64,000 nucleotides of DNA, from NCBI GenBank assembly GCA_032821775.1, contig JAVLRN010000006.1, positions 3,224,001 through 3,288,000 of the forward strand, given 5' to 3'. Source of the DNA: Sanguinoderma infundibulare. Taxonomy: Eukaryota > Basidiomycota > Agaricomycetes > Polyporales > Polyporaceae. Positions within the stretch are counted from its first letter, which is position 1, and each line of letters begins with the position of its first letter. Under the pieces are notes generated by a model, which ran no database searches, was not told the origin of the DNA, and saw nothing but the letters and a program-made list of their open reading frames with translations. The position numbers and the translations under genes were made by a program. Below are positions 46,075 to 59,259 of this stretch, piece after piece.

Positions 46075-47262
46075 GTGGAGTATTCGTGTTTCTCTGAGTC
46101 CAGTCGCGCGGCGCGCTTGGCCACCCTCCCGCCATCTCACCCCCTCCATCCCATGGTTAAACGCTGTTCGCGCAATTATCCCCGCCTGCATCGCTCTCCT
46201 CTGCATGAACTCTTCCACGCGTTCCCGGAGCTCCGGAATGTCGAAACCATCGACCCATCCCTGGGCGGTGAAGTGGACGGCGCGCTCTCATTTTCGGCAC
46301 CTGGCGACAAGGAGCAGGCGGCCGAGGCCGTTCAGACCGCGGTGAGCTCCACACGACTGCAGATCTTTACTGACGGAGTTCTATCAGAGGGAGGGTCCGG
46401 CGCAGCTGCATCCGCCGCTGGACGGACACAATGCCACGCACGAAGAGCCCATCTCGGGTCACCCGCAGGACGCTCGCTTCTCGATTCCAAACTTGCGGGC
46501 CTGGTCCTCGCCCTCGACGTCGCAGAAGCAGAACCTCGGGCCACCAAGCTCAACATCTTCAGCAACAGCAAGAATGCGATCTCCGCCGCGATGGAGCGGC
46601 GCTCCAGGTCGGGCCAGCAGCTGGTGGAGCTCTTCCACCGGCAGCTCGCCCGCCTCAAACGGAAGCGTCGCTCGCTCGAGGTCACCCTGATCTGGGCCCC
46701 GGGCCGCAGCGGCGGCGACAGCGCGCTCGCGGCCAATATCCACGCCCAGACGGCGGCGGACGGCGTTTCGACAGACCTCTCACGCGGCGCCCGGGGTCTC
46801 CTCGACCTCCCGAAAAGTATCGCCGCGCTCAAGAAGGGAGCCGACATGCGAGTCTCGGAGGAGTGGAAAGCGCGGTGGTCCGATTCGCGCCAGGGTCAGC
46901 GGATCACGCAACACGTCGACCCGTCCCCCCCGGGCGGACAAGTCCTTCGATGGTTCAGTAAACTCCCCCGTCGGCAAGCGAGCATCATTGCCCAGCTCCG
47001 AAGCGGGCATGTCGGTCTCAACAAGTACCTACACCGTATCAAAGCCATCTCGTCCCCCCTCTGCACCGCCTGCGGCACACCAGAGACCGTGGAGCATTTC
47101 CTTTTCGCGTGCAGACGCTTCCGGACAGAGCGCGACGCTCTCCGGCGGACGATCGAGGGCCCCCTCTCCTCCCGCACGGTCCTCGGCGACGTCAAGAACC
47201 GTGCCGCTCTCATCGACTACGTCGAAGCGACCGGCCGTTTCGAGCATTATCTTGATCACTAA
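46075..47262 (+). mobile_element. 5'-truncated non-LTR retrotransposon, RNase H-like 3' part of ORF2
   Basis: The single frame ends at 47262. It opens with a linker typical of Tad/LINE ORF2 proteins (HRSPLHELFHAFPELR), then an RNase H-like domain (IFTDGVLSEGG; LLDSKLAGLVLALDVAE; NIFSNSKNAISAA; LIWAPGRSGGDSALAANIHA) and the C-terminal zinc motif CTACGTPETVEHFLFAC. The endonuclease and reverse transcriptase are absent, so the copy is 5'-truncated. Of the four RNase H acidic residues only the first Asp (TDG) is clearly kept: the Glu of ExA is replaced, the DN of DNxxA is SN, and the final Asp is Asn. A T-rich stretch follows (47304-47314). The frame is nevertheless open for about 395 codons. Confidence 0.8.
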
Positions 47263-48463
47263 CATCACACGCAACCAGCTGAGTCGTCTTCCCTCTTCTT
47301 TCCCTTTTTTTTTTCGGTCCCTCTCCCCTCTCTCCCTCCCCTTCGGCTTCCGTTCCCCTCTCTTCTCCCGGTTCCCATCTGCTGCCTCGGTATCATTATT
47401 ATCGGGACTGATTCGTCTCGTTAGGCTTCCTACGTGGGCACGCCACCCTTTATCCACTTGAAGACCCCCCTTCCCGCAAGATTCAAGACCCCCCCTCCCT
47501 GTGTTCAACCACAGCATCCGGAGCCAGAGTTCTACGCGTACATTTTCCTCCCATTTGTTTCCCTGGGCGTTAGTGGGTGCCGGCCCAACCCGGTGCCCCG
47601 AAGGGTAGTTTAGGCGGCCATCGGGGCAACCGGTGGTCCGCATTCCTGGACCGCCCACGGGCGGACGTAGTCATCTACGACGACCAGCGGCCAGGTTATG
47701 CCCCGCGCACCTTCCTTGGATGGACAAGGGGAACCTTACGATACCTTACGATGTCATACTGTATTCTTCTTCCCTCACACACGTGTAGACACTCTGTACA
47801 CTCGGAAAGTAGCCACATACGCCGTAACCGGCCTGAGCGCTACTATAAAATTGGATATCTCTCTCTCTCTGAGTCCAGTCGAGCCGATGGTTGGCGTTGT
47901 GGGCAGGTCTGGTAAGGTGTCATTGCGTGAATGCTGATTTCATGCAAGTTCTGTGACATGCGAGATATATGGATGGCTCCGTGTTCACCAGGAATAGTGT
48001 TTTCAAAGAGAGGGTTGTCATATGCTTTCCAGTGCTCTTCAGGTGTTCGAATGAATAATGCAGTCGAAAAAGGCAGGAACCGTGGAACAATGTTGTTTTT
48101 ACCGCCGGAGCGCCCAATCAACAGTTTCGACGCAGCAGCACAGCATCTTGAGCTTCAACCTCATCCGCCACCACCAGCCGCCACACATCCATCCTTGCAG
48201 CTTCCCGCTGTCCTCTCAACTGTTATTGTCCCTTTCCGTGGTGCATATCTCGTTGTAAATCAATCCGGCCGCGCAAGCTGACTCGAATGACAAGTTTAGG
48301 AAAGCTTTCCGCAGCTTGGCTGGCACAAACGATCTTCACCGGGCATATCTGTGATTCCATCGCGAATTCGACTGCTTCCCAAAAGGTCTATTGGACAATC
48401 ACAGCAACATATAAAAGGCTGTCACTCAACCTCTGTAAGCCCAACCATTTTCTTTCCACTCCG
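47263..48463. other. Intergenic after the retroelement
   Basis: Includes pyrimidine-rich tracts (47285-47420, TCTCTCTCTC near 47864) that may be the 3' region of the retroelement and the FunK1 F promoter. No gene is supported. Confidence 0.4.
48410..48417 (+). promoter_or_regulatory. TATA box of FunK1 F
   Basis: TATAAAAG 47 bases upstream of the ATG at 48464. Confidence 0.55.
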
Positions 48464-51400
48464 ATGTCGTCTAACGTACCCCCTTTGCATGCTGCTGCCA
48501 GTGGCTCGTCCGCCGCTCCCCCTGTCGACCCGCCCGACGCTGCGCCCAACCAGCTAAGCTCACACGTTAACGAGGCTTTCAGGTCCTCTCCACATAGAGG
48601 TGGTCTCTCCTCCACCAACCGAAACGCATACCACGTCAAGACCGACAAAGAGCTTGGTCCGGGTCTCGTCGACGAAACCGGAATGGGCGGTCGATGGCAT
48701 CAAATGGCACACACCGCGTTCCTCGACACGGTCCCGGGTCTGGGGCCAACTGAGGAGCAGCGAGAGCCATTCAACGCACCCGACTTTACAGGTGTGAACA
48801 GTGAAAAAAAGCTCTCGCCTATCTTTGTACGTCTTCATCATCTTCGCGTCCTCCTTGTGGCTCACAGCTCTATAGGTAAAGACAGTCAAGTCTGTGCTGA
48901 CCGCGGCCACCAAAGACACGTTGCGCGTCTTAGACACCTCTCTCCACAAGGCCACAGACGGCAACAACAAACCCCAAGATACGCTCAACGATGTCGGCCT
49001 CTATCTCAATACGCCTCAAGCATGCAAAGCCACAGAGTTCATTCCCCAACCCAACAAACGCCGCAGCCGTAAGTCCAAGGAGGAGAAGTCCGAGCGGGAT
49101 GATGACGAGCGAGGCCGTCGATCTTGGCACTGGATTGCTGTGCCCGTCGAGCTCAAGTGGAACGACGTGTCTGCGTTCTATGCCGGGAACTCAACGTCGT
49201 CGAAGGCCAGGCGCAAGAAGTGGAACAAGAAGGGAAGCAAGAAGGGGCGCAAGAAAGGGCGTCGGGGGGATGCGGGAGCAGCAACAGGCGATGATACAGG
49301 TGCGGGATCGCAGTCGAGCGTTGATGATCAAGGTAATCCCTCGGACCCTTTACCCCCAAGTTCCCAATCCCCCATCCCAGCTCCCCAGTCGGCGTCCGAC
49401 ACTCCTGCAGCGGAACCCTCGCTCCCTGACACGCTCCACGCACCGTCCGATCCTCTTTTCCATGCACAGTCTACCGAACCAGTTGAAGGCATGCAGTTCA
49501 TCCGTGACACAGCAGACGGAGAGATGGCCTTTGGTCAGTTTGCCGGGTACCAGCTGAACGTCTTCAAGTACCAACACCGTTGCTTCCTCTTCGGGATCTA
49601 CGTCCGAAAGACGGGTGCTCGGTTGATCTACTGCGATCGCGCCGGGGCTCGTATCTCAGAAGAGTTCGACTGGTCCACCAAGGACTCACCCCTTCACACG
49701 TTCGTATGGAAGCTTGCGCACTTGGACCTCGAAGGACTTGGCTACGATCCGACTGCGACGCTCGCCGAGGAGCCCGAGCTCGCTGAGCTCCGGACTGCGA
49801 CAGACGACCAGCAGCTCCCGCCCCACATCCAGGAAGCAGTCGCGGAGGCTTTCGACGAACACTCCCCTGTTTACAACCTGCAAATCACGCTCCACGACCC
49901 ACTTCCTGACGAGGCTTTCCCTGCCGAGCACCCTATTGTGACGCCTCCCGGACAGCAGCCCCTGACCCCTTCCCACCCTACCACGCCGGAAGACGCGGCT
50001 GCGAGGGGCGAGCCCCAGAATTTCCTTGTCGCCCGACCCTCCTTCGACACGGACGCACTTGTCGGACGTTGTACGAAGGGCTTTGTAGCGTTCCACCGGG
50101 AGGGGAAACGCTTCTGCTTCTTGAAGGACTATTGGAGACCTCTCGTTCCCGGCCGCGCAAGGCCTGAGCATCTCGTCTACGAGCGGCTCCACGCAGTCGA
50201 GACCCCGTTCATCGCGACTCTGATCTGTGGCGGCGATGTCGGCGGTTCACGTAAGCAGGTCACCAAGGTCCAGGAGAACTTGCCTCTCAAGAACAGGCCG
50301 GTCCAGCGTATACACTACCGAATCGCCATACAGGAGATTGGTGTGCCCTTGCAGTCTTTCAGCGGATTCCGGGAGCTTGCGAATGTATTCGCGCAGGTTA
50401 TTTCAGGTGTGTTATATGTGCGCATCGATGACAGGGAAACTGACGTTCCCGTAGGGCATAGCCACGCGATGACATATGCAGGAGTCCTTCACCGAGACAT
50501 CAGTGTGGGGAATATCATGATCGACGCCGAGAGCAGGACTGGGTTTCTCATCGACTGGGACCTTGCACGACTCATCGCCCAGCTCGGGACGGGCCCAATT
50601 GAGCCGGAACGTACGGTACGCTTACAGTTGTGAGTGGACGAGAGTAGGAAGATGCTGACCCATGCATACAGGGCACTTGGCAGTTCCAATCTGCACTCTT
50701 TCTGCAGTGGCCTCGAAAGCCTTACCGTGCCTCCGACGACATCGAGTCGTTCATCCACGCCTTCCGATACATGGTTCTTCGGCATCATGTCACAGATGCC
50801 GACCTCTACGAGTTTGTTCCGACCTACTTCGAGGCTTGCAGCTCAATCCGTGCCATGTTCGCTGACGGGATTAGGAACGTCAAGAGAGGGGGCAAGCGGA
50901 AGCTCGAGGGCTTCAAATCATCTTCCTCGGCGTTCAACGTGATCGACAATCCAAAGCTGCAGGACCTCCTTAACGACATCGCTCGTGGTTGCCAGGAAAC
51001 ATATGTCCTCATCGACCAGGCTCAGATGGATCGTCTTTATGGTATCGTGAAACACAACCCAGAGGGTGCAAAACAGGTTCCCCGTCCTCCGCAGGCGCCC
51101 CGACCGTCTTTGTCTTGGCTTCGGCGCCCCAACGCGCCGAGTCAATCACGACCTTCGTCTTCGGCACCCTCTTCGTCCACTACGTCTGCTGACCCGTGCG
51201 AACTGGTCGGCTTCCTGGCGAACTCAGATCAAGTGCAAGACGTTTTCGTCCAGTACCTCTTCAACACTGACACAGAAGAAGAATGGGGTATCGATAGCGT
51301 GTCCAAAGCCGAAGACCAGTTCAAGGAGCGCGATGATGAAAGAGTCCGGATCGACTTGTTCCAGCGTATCCCAAACCGGCACATCAGCACACTCTCGAAG

Positions 51401-51760
51401 ACTTTTACCGCCGACAGCGCGGGTTCCGGCGCCCTCTCCCGCTCCGAAGACGTCCCTCGGTCTTCCGACGCTCCTAGTGCCCACCAATCCCCATTTCCTT
51501 CGCGCGCGACCTCTCCTGCGCCATCCTCCCCCGCACCGTCGTCAGGAGAGTCTTCGCATGAAGTATCGCCTTCTCCTGCCGACCGCCGTCCGCTCGGTGG
51601 GCGCGCTGCCATGGGCGTCGGCATGTCTGCCCCAATCCTGGGGAAGAAGCGCGGACGGACGAGCGACGTCGCCGAACTGCCTGCTGCGTTGAACGATGCT
51701 GAGGGTCCCGAGTCCGCGCGCAAGGTGCTTCCGAACCCCCCGAAGAAGGCGCGGAGCTAG
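48464..51760 (+). CDS. FunK1 fungal-type protein kinase, divergent large copy F
   Basis: Four exons: 48464-48826, 48876-50406, 50455-50615, 50672-51760, giving 1047 residues, much longer than copies A-C. The kinase core has HRD at 644-646 in VLHRDISVGNIM and DWD at 665-667. The third and fourth exon boundaries correspond to those of the A-type genes; GTW is followed by RASDDIESFIHAFRYMVLRH. An inserted basic run (KKWNKKGSKKGRKKGRRG, about residues 238-255) could be a nuclear localisation signal, and Pro/Ser-rich linkers occur before the core and in the tail (SPAPSSPAPSSGESSHE), which ends in KKRGRTSDV and NPPKKARS. It is distantly related to the others and not part of the recent duplication. 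The start is at the first Met after the TATA box. Confidence 0.9.
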
Positions 51761-53022
51761 GCGGGCCTCGCCTGGGTTTTAGTCTGGCGCTGTACCGCTG
51801 TGTTCGTGCTTCGCCCAGTGCCTGTATCCCTCGTCGCGCCGTACTGGTCGTTTCCCTTCCACCCGTCGATTCGTCGCTTTAAGCGTAGTTGGTTTGCCAC
51901 ACAATGGATGATGCTTTGGTATTTGCAATTGTCTAGTGAGGACTGAGTACTGAGGACCGTGACGATAAGTTGGCACAGACAACAACTTCGACTTGAATGT
52001 GGCTGTGTCGTGCACTTCGATGATGAGTCTTCTGCGGATCCAAAACGGATGGTCTCCCGGTTCAGGTTCATCACTGCTTGTGGATAATTTATCAATTCCT
52101 CGGGCCAACCATCGGAAGTGCCGGAGCTTAACCACCACCCAGAGACTCAGCCAGAAATCGGACGCATCCTCTGCGTTCCTCTTCGCTATGAGTTCCTGGC
52201 TATGCTCACAAGAGCTGTCTAACGCGTCGAGCGATTGCGAGTCGCGACACAATCTATTCGTGTAGCAAAGCATGGTAACAACAAAAATTACAGGTCTCGA
52301 CGAGCGACCCGTTACCCAGCAGTGTGCACAGGTCGACACACAATGATGCGAAGTACTCTCTTGTTCGTTCTAATCTCTGCTACGGTCTTGGCTTATCCCA
52401 AGATTGTGGAAACAACTAGCAAGCTCTCGGCAACCAGTCCGAGTTGTTCTGGAGGGACAGCGACCAGCTGGAGTCTCCCTCGACGTGCGTCTCACGTGAT
52501 GGCTGTGCGCGGCTGTTCATATTAGGCTCGACCGTCGGCCTGTTCCCACGCACCCTGAGTCTGCACCCTGCCACATTGAAGCCTGGCTGCGCACACTGAA
52601 TTTTTGGTCTGGTGTACTCGGCAGCTTCAAGTTCTGAACAACCAGGCCTTGTCAACCGCTCAGCAACACAGTGACGCAAGTAAACGCATTCAGCGGTACT
52701 TCGGGGCGAGGCTGTCTCCGACATGCATCAATCATTCGTGTTCGGTACCCGTATCTTGCGGCGAAGCCAACGCGGCAAATAGCTTGCGACTTGGCGACCA
52801 GTTCTGGATGTCGGGGAACCCTGGGAACCGGGAGTGTCATAATGGATGTTCTGGGTCAATGCATGACAGCCGATCCCTCTTACCCACGAGCCCAGCCAGG
52901 TCATCACGGTTCTCCGACTCGCCATCTTGCGCATTCTGCCATCCCCGCCGCCATCTAAGTAAGTCGCTCGTTTCCCGCCGAGTACGCTATATTTAACTCC
53001 CTTACACAACAGGGGTACAGCG
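51761..53022. other. Intergenic with a weak secreted-protein candidate
   Basis: Contains the small ORF at 52343-52525 listed separately. Otherwise no gene is supported. Confidence 0.4.
52343..52525 (+). CDS. Possible small secreted protein
   Basis: Opens with MMRSTLLFVLISATVLAYP, a good signal peptide, and the direct frame stops after 60 codons. A better-supported reading switches, presumably by a splice, to GNQSELFWRDSDQLESPST ending at a GTGCGT donor near 52483. That frame matches the minus-strand exon near 20.22-20.29 kb, mostly with third-position differences and one 9-nt in-frame gap. A complete exon chain was not established. Confidence 0.3.
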   Translation: MMRSTLLFVLISATVLAYPKIVETTSKLSATSPSCSGGTATSWSLPRRASHVMAVRGCSY

Positions 53023-55141
<2,119 letters not shown>

Positions 55142-56753
55142 GACGGCTGAGTCCCTTCGTTCAGCCGGGAAGTTACTTCTGAGGGAAGGCGGCACCTTCG
55201 GCTTTTGAGGAGGGTTCCGAGAAGCCTCTTGCCGGCCAAGAGAGGAGCGGTACCTTGAGCGACGAGCATGGCTTGCTTGTAGTGATCCGTGGGTTGCGGC
55301 GACCATTCAGCTGGCGCATCCGAGGTCTAACAATACAAACGCGTGGATTCGAACTCGCCGTTGGTTTTAAATTTAGCGACCGATCGCTCGTATGCCGGCC
55401 GAAGTCGTCAGGTGCGTCGATCATGCTCTATGGATGCTGTTCTGATGCTCATTCAGCGGTTGTCGAAGGTGGGTACGTGTACTCCGCAGTGCTGGATATT
55501 GTGTTCGAGTCAGCCGCTGAGGCGGAGTACTCGGTTCGGGGTCGGGAGGCGAGTCTGGCTCTATTCCCGCCATCTCTTGCTCTTTGACCACGAGGATGTT
55601 GAGAGCCTCTCAGTCGCTGAACATTCCATGTTGCTATTTCTTACCATGTAACACCAAAGCGATGGCCTTGCCCATCTGCGTCGACCGACTTTGGGGTATG
55701 ACAGGTGCAGCCTTGCGGTAGACAGATTGTGGTCCCGTTCACGACGATCTGTCGAGCATCGATCAGGATTCTTGATAGGTTCGTCGCTGTTCCTCTGACC
55801 TTCCGACGTATTGCCTTGTGCTGACATACCTGCCGTATACTATGTAGAAGCAGGTACGTCGGGTGGCAAGTGGTGAAGCATTGCCTCATGGCCGAGCACC
55901 AAGTATCACTCTCAGTGCGAGATTGTCGGCATCCGGCGAATATCTGTGCGTTTGCTTCTTCTCCCTTGCTATCGAAAACCGCAATGCTTTGTTTGACGCG
56001 TGTCGAATGACGCGTTTTCCCTGATACTGCATTGAACCTTTTCGACCGCAGACAATCGGACGGAGCGGCTCCGTAAAGAGGCCCGGTGGTTAAACATGAA
56101 CATCGTCTGGTCCTATGCGTGAGTGTTCGTGCCTCTGTCATATGCGTCCGAGACTGATTTTCGTATGTCGTAACGATCCTGTGCTGGTAGCTCCCGTCTG
56201 GTCCCAGGTACGACGATGATCATGAGGATACGTCGCCTCGGCTTCTGTGCTAAGTCTGTTCGCGTCTTCTCTTGCGTCCGTGCTATCGTTGACCCGGGAA
56301 GCAGCTCCAATTGGGCACCTACCGGCCGTCCGATGCTCTGCCCGCCGTCGCAGGTGTCCGCTGGGTACACGTTCAAACTGTGTGCTTAATGCCTTGCCAG
56401 TATCCGCGGGCTGGATATGGAGAGAACTGGCAAAGTACAGCGGGGTCCCATCATCGCCTTGTTTATCCTAAGGCACGCCGAGCACTCTCACGCTCAAAAG
56501 CTCCGTTCGTTCGAGGTTGACACATTCCTTCACAGCATCCCTTCGAAATCGAGGCGTGCGTGTCCATCTTGTTTCCCGTAGCCAATAGGGCGGTTCGAAG
56601 TGCCCTTTCTAATAACATCGGCTTCCAGCATCCGTATGCAGCCGATAGGCTTCCAAGTGGGAAGATGCGTCCGATGTAACCTTGAGCTTCGCCATTGAGC
56701 CTATAACCCTCATGTGGTATCGTTTCGGTGGGTCTCGAAGCTCCTCCCCCGCG
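55142..56753. other. Region without a recognised gene
   Basis: Several overlapping short frames on both strands, none with a motif or exon chain. Confidence 0.4.
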
Positions 56754-58429
56754 ATGTCTTCCCTGGGGCCGCTCACACTGTCCGATTTCCAGACTCTGTA
56801 AGTGATGTTCTGTCTGTACTTTCTCGAAGTTGGGACTCACCCAAGTGCAGAGCCCTTTCGCGGTATTTTGGCCCGGCTGTCACCTGTGCGTTCCTCCATT
56901 AGCTGTGCTCGGATCTATGTTTGATCAATGTTTCCATTCAGCACTGGCGATTTACGAATGTCTCATCACCTCTGCGGACGAGGTCGAATATTTCTGGCCG
57001 GCGAAATGTACGGGGACAGCGATTCTGTACCACCTCAATAAGTACATCTTCCTCGTGATGTATGTTGCCGGTGTAGTCGGCTTGGCTATCCCCAGTGCGT
57101 CGGCCGAGGTAAGCTTCCACGAGAGGGCAATGGAGACATTTATGGCACTGATTCTTTACTCCAGCTGTGAGTTCCCTCGTCAGACCAAGTTCAGTGCGAG
57201 ACTTATGTTTACTTGTGGACTATCAGATGTGCGACAGGTTCGCGCATCGGATTCGTCTTCAGCCTCCTGCCCTACTTCGTGTCGGCGGGTACGTAGCCAT
57301 GATCTCGTCTCTTCCTCCGCCGTTCCAGCTCACAGAATACTCCCCAGCGTTTTCCACGATGCGAATGTTCGCGCTGACGGGCAAGAACCGGGGTCTGACA
57401 TCAATAGTTCTCACTCTATCTATCATACCGGTGCCCGTTAATTTGGTGAGCCATACATGCGTTGAACACGTTGCAGAATGTTCGCTCACGAGCATCTGAC
57501 TCCCCTGGAAAGATCACGTATCACTTTGGGATAGACGCGGCAAAGGTACCCCTTCTGGGCTGCATACCTATCGACCGGACACCGACCATATTTGGAAAAC
57601 AGTACGTCCCTCCTTCGCATCCGATTCAGTGCGTAACTTGACTGGCACTCATGCTGGTGTAGTGGTACGCGTACGGTTCAAAGATACCCTCGAAGGACCA
57701 TTTTTGACCGACCTCGTATTACGTTGCAGAGGTCATCGCCACCAGGACCTGTCTGATTGCCGCGGATATACTGCTAATCGTCGCCACTTGGGCGACGCTG
57801 CATCGCCGAGTCGCCCTTCGTCCGGCCAACAGGCGGATCACGCTCGCGGATGTCCTTCTTCGTGATGGTAAGTCAGTGCCACGACCATCTGTTATTTCGA
57901 TCGAGGTGACTAATCCTCGGAATATAGGGACACTTTATTTTTTGTACGTATGCGCTTCTGCTCGCGGCGGCCATCCCGAAGTTGACGTCATCTCTCTTCA
58001 CAGCGTGTTGCTGATTCTGAATGCGTTGATGCTGATATTCACCATGGCGAATGCAAGTGCAGCAGTGTTATGTCCCCGTGTGCCTCGCCGTAAACTGACC
58101 GCGCCTGCAGGTGGACGTCATGTACGGCATGAACTCGAGCGACGTCGTCGTGTTCACCCAGTCGTAAGTCTCGCAGGATCGTATACAGTACTGTGGATGC
58201 CGCTCATGCATGAATGCTCAGATTGAGTGCGATATGCCTCCACCGCTTCCTCCTCCACCTCCAGTCCGCAAATCGCACATCATTGGAAATGGACTCGGAT
58301 CGTTCGGATGGAGAGCATACGCGCATATTCGCCCTGACGTCGATGGCGTTCGGTCCGGCCGATTTGGAGACGTCGCAGGGATCGACACTCGCACTTGAAG
58401 ACCGGTTCGAGGGCGTGAAGGCTGGTTGA
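56754..58429 (+). CDS. DUF6533 membrane protein, copy 3
   Basis: Eleven exons: 56754-56797, 56851-56885, 56942-57166, 57348-57445, 57477-57601, 57663-57664, 57730-57867, 57928-57943, 58004-58064, 58111-58163, 58222-58429, giving 334 residues. Signature ALAIYECLITSADEVEYFW; then METFMALILYSS, FSTMRMFALTGKNRGLTS, IATRTCLIAADILLIVATW, RITLADVLLRDGTLYF and SAICLHRFLLHLQSANR. Exons 2 (35 nt) and 4 (98 nt) have the same lengths as the matching exons of copies 1 and 2; the intron between the old exons 3 and 4 is absent here and one extra intron is present. A 2-nt exon (TG) sits at the same site as the AT exon of the other copies. Function unknown; the start is less certain than the rest. Confidence 0.7.
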
Positions 58430-59259
58430 GCGAGGAGACGACAAGGGAAGGGTGAGAATACGCTTCGCTTTTCATCTACACGCGCGGAATAAACGTTCAC
58501 TACTGTACTAGATATTTGTTCTTCTTGATCCGGACTCGAGGAAGTCCGGCGACAGGAGGAAGTCCGAGGCGGTGGTGGGCGGAGGACCGCCAATCACAAT
58601 CTGAGGGATACTTGTCGTGGCTTCATCAGATCCGGACCTCTTTGACACTCACTATTGTTGACATGGTGGCCTGTGGTGGTCGGGGTCAGAATAGCGAGCT
58701 GCTGACGGGTTTTGTCAATTTCATATTGTTCTTGCATGGTCTTGGTTGCATCAGCATGGCCTCTGTCAAATTCAGTCGTTGTCGAAATCTAGATACTTAT
58801 TGAACCCGAGTAATGGGTAATCGAGACACGCTGCGAGTACTTGAGTACAGGCTGCGAAAGACATCCTTGCCCTGTACTTACGTCTTCATTGTGATTGCAC
58901 TGGGTCTTTTACTGTCGAATATCAGCAAAAACAGGGGAGGGCCCATATTGAGGGCAACGGGATTCGAACCCACACGGCCCCAGGCCCTAGTGGTGCCTCC
59001 GAAGGCTCGGCCATTTCGCCCTGATTGACAAGCTACGCGGGGCCAAATGACACCAGTCTTATCGCTGACCTTGATATCGCTTCCTGAGGGATTCATAGAG
59101 TCGGACGCAAGACAAAGGACACGGACAGCTCATAATGGAAGAGGTACAACGAAGTATATTGCGTGCAGGCTAGCAGCTGTCCATGAAGTGCTCCGGATCT
59201 GAGTAGAAGAATTGACCTCTCCTTCCCCAGCGCTTCCTCGTCGCGTTGTCGGTGTCCGC
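58430..59259. other. Intergenic
   Basis: Contains the tRNA-like sequence at 58950-59022 and the FunK1 3' flank (59160-59259), which resembles the flanks of A and B. No other gene is seen. Confidence 0.45.
58950..59022 (-). other. tRNA-like sequence, probably a degenerate Ser/Leu-type tRNA
   Basis: On the minus strand AATGGCCGAGCC looks like the D-arm start of a class II tRNA. GTGGG-TTCGAAT-CCCGT forms a T arm and AGGGCGA/TTGCCCT can pair over seven positions. But the spacing between acceptor and D arm is wrong and no clean anticodon stem can be folded, so no isotype is assigned. Confidence 0.3.
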
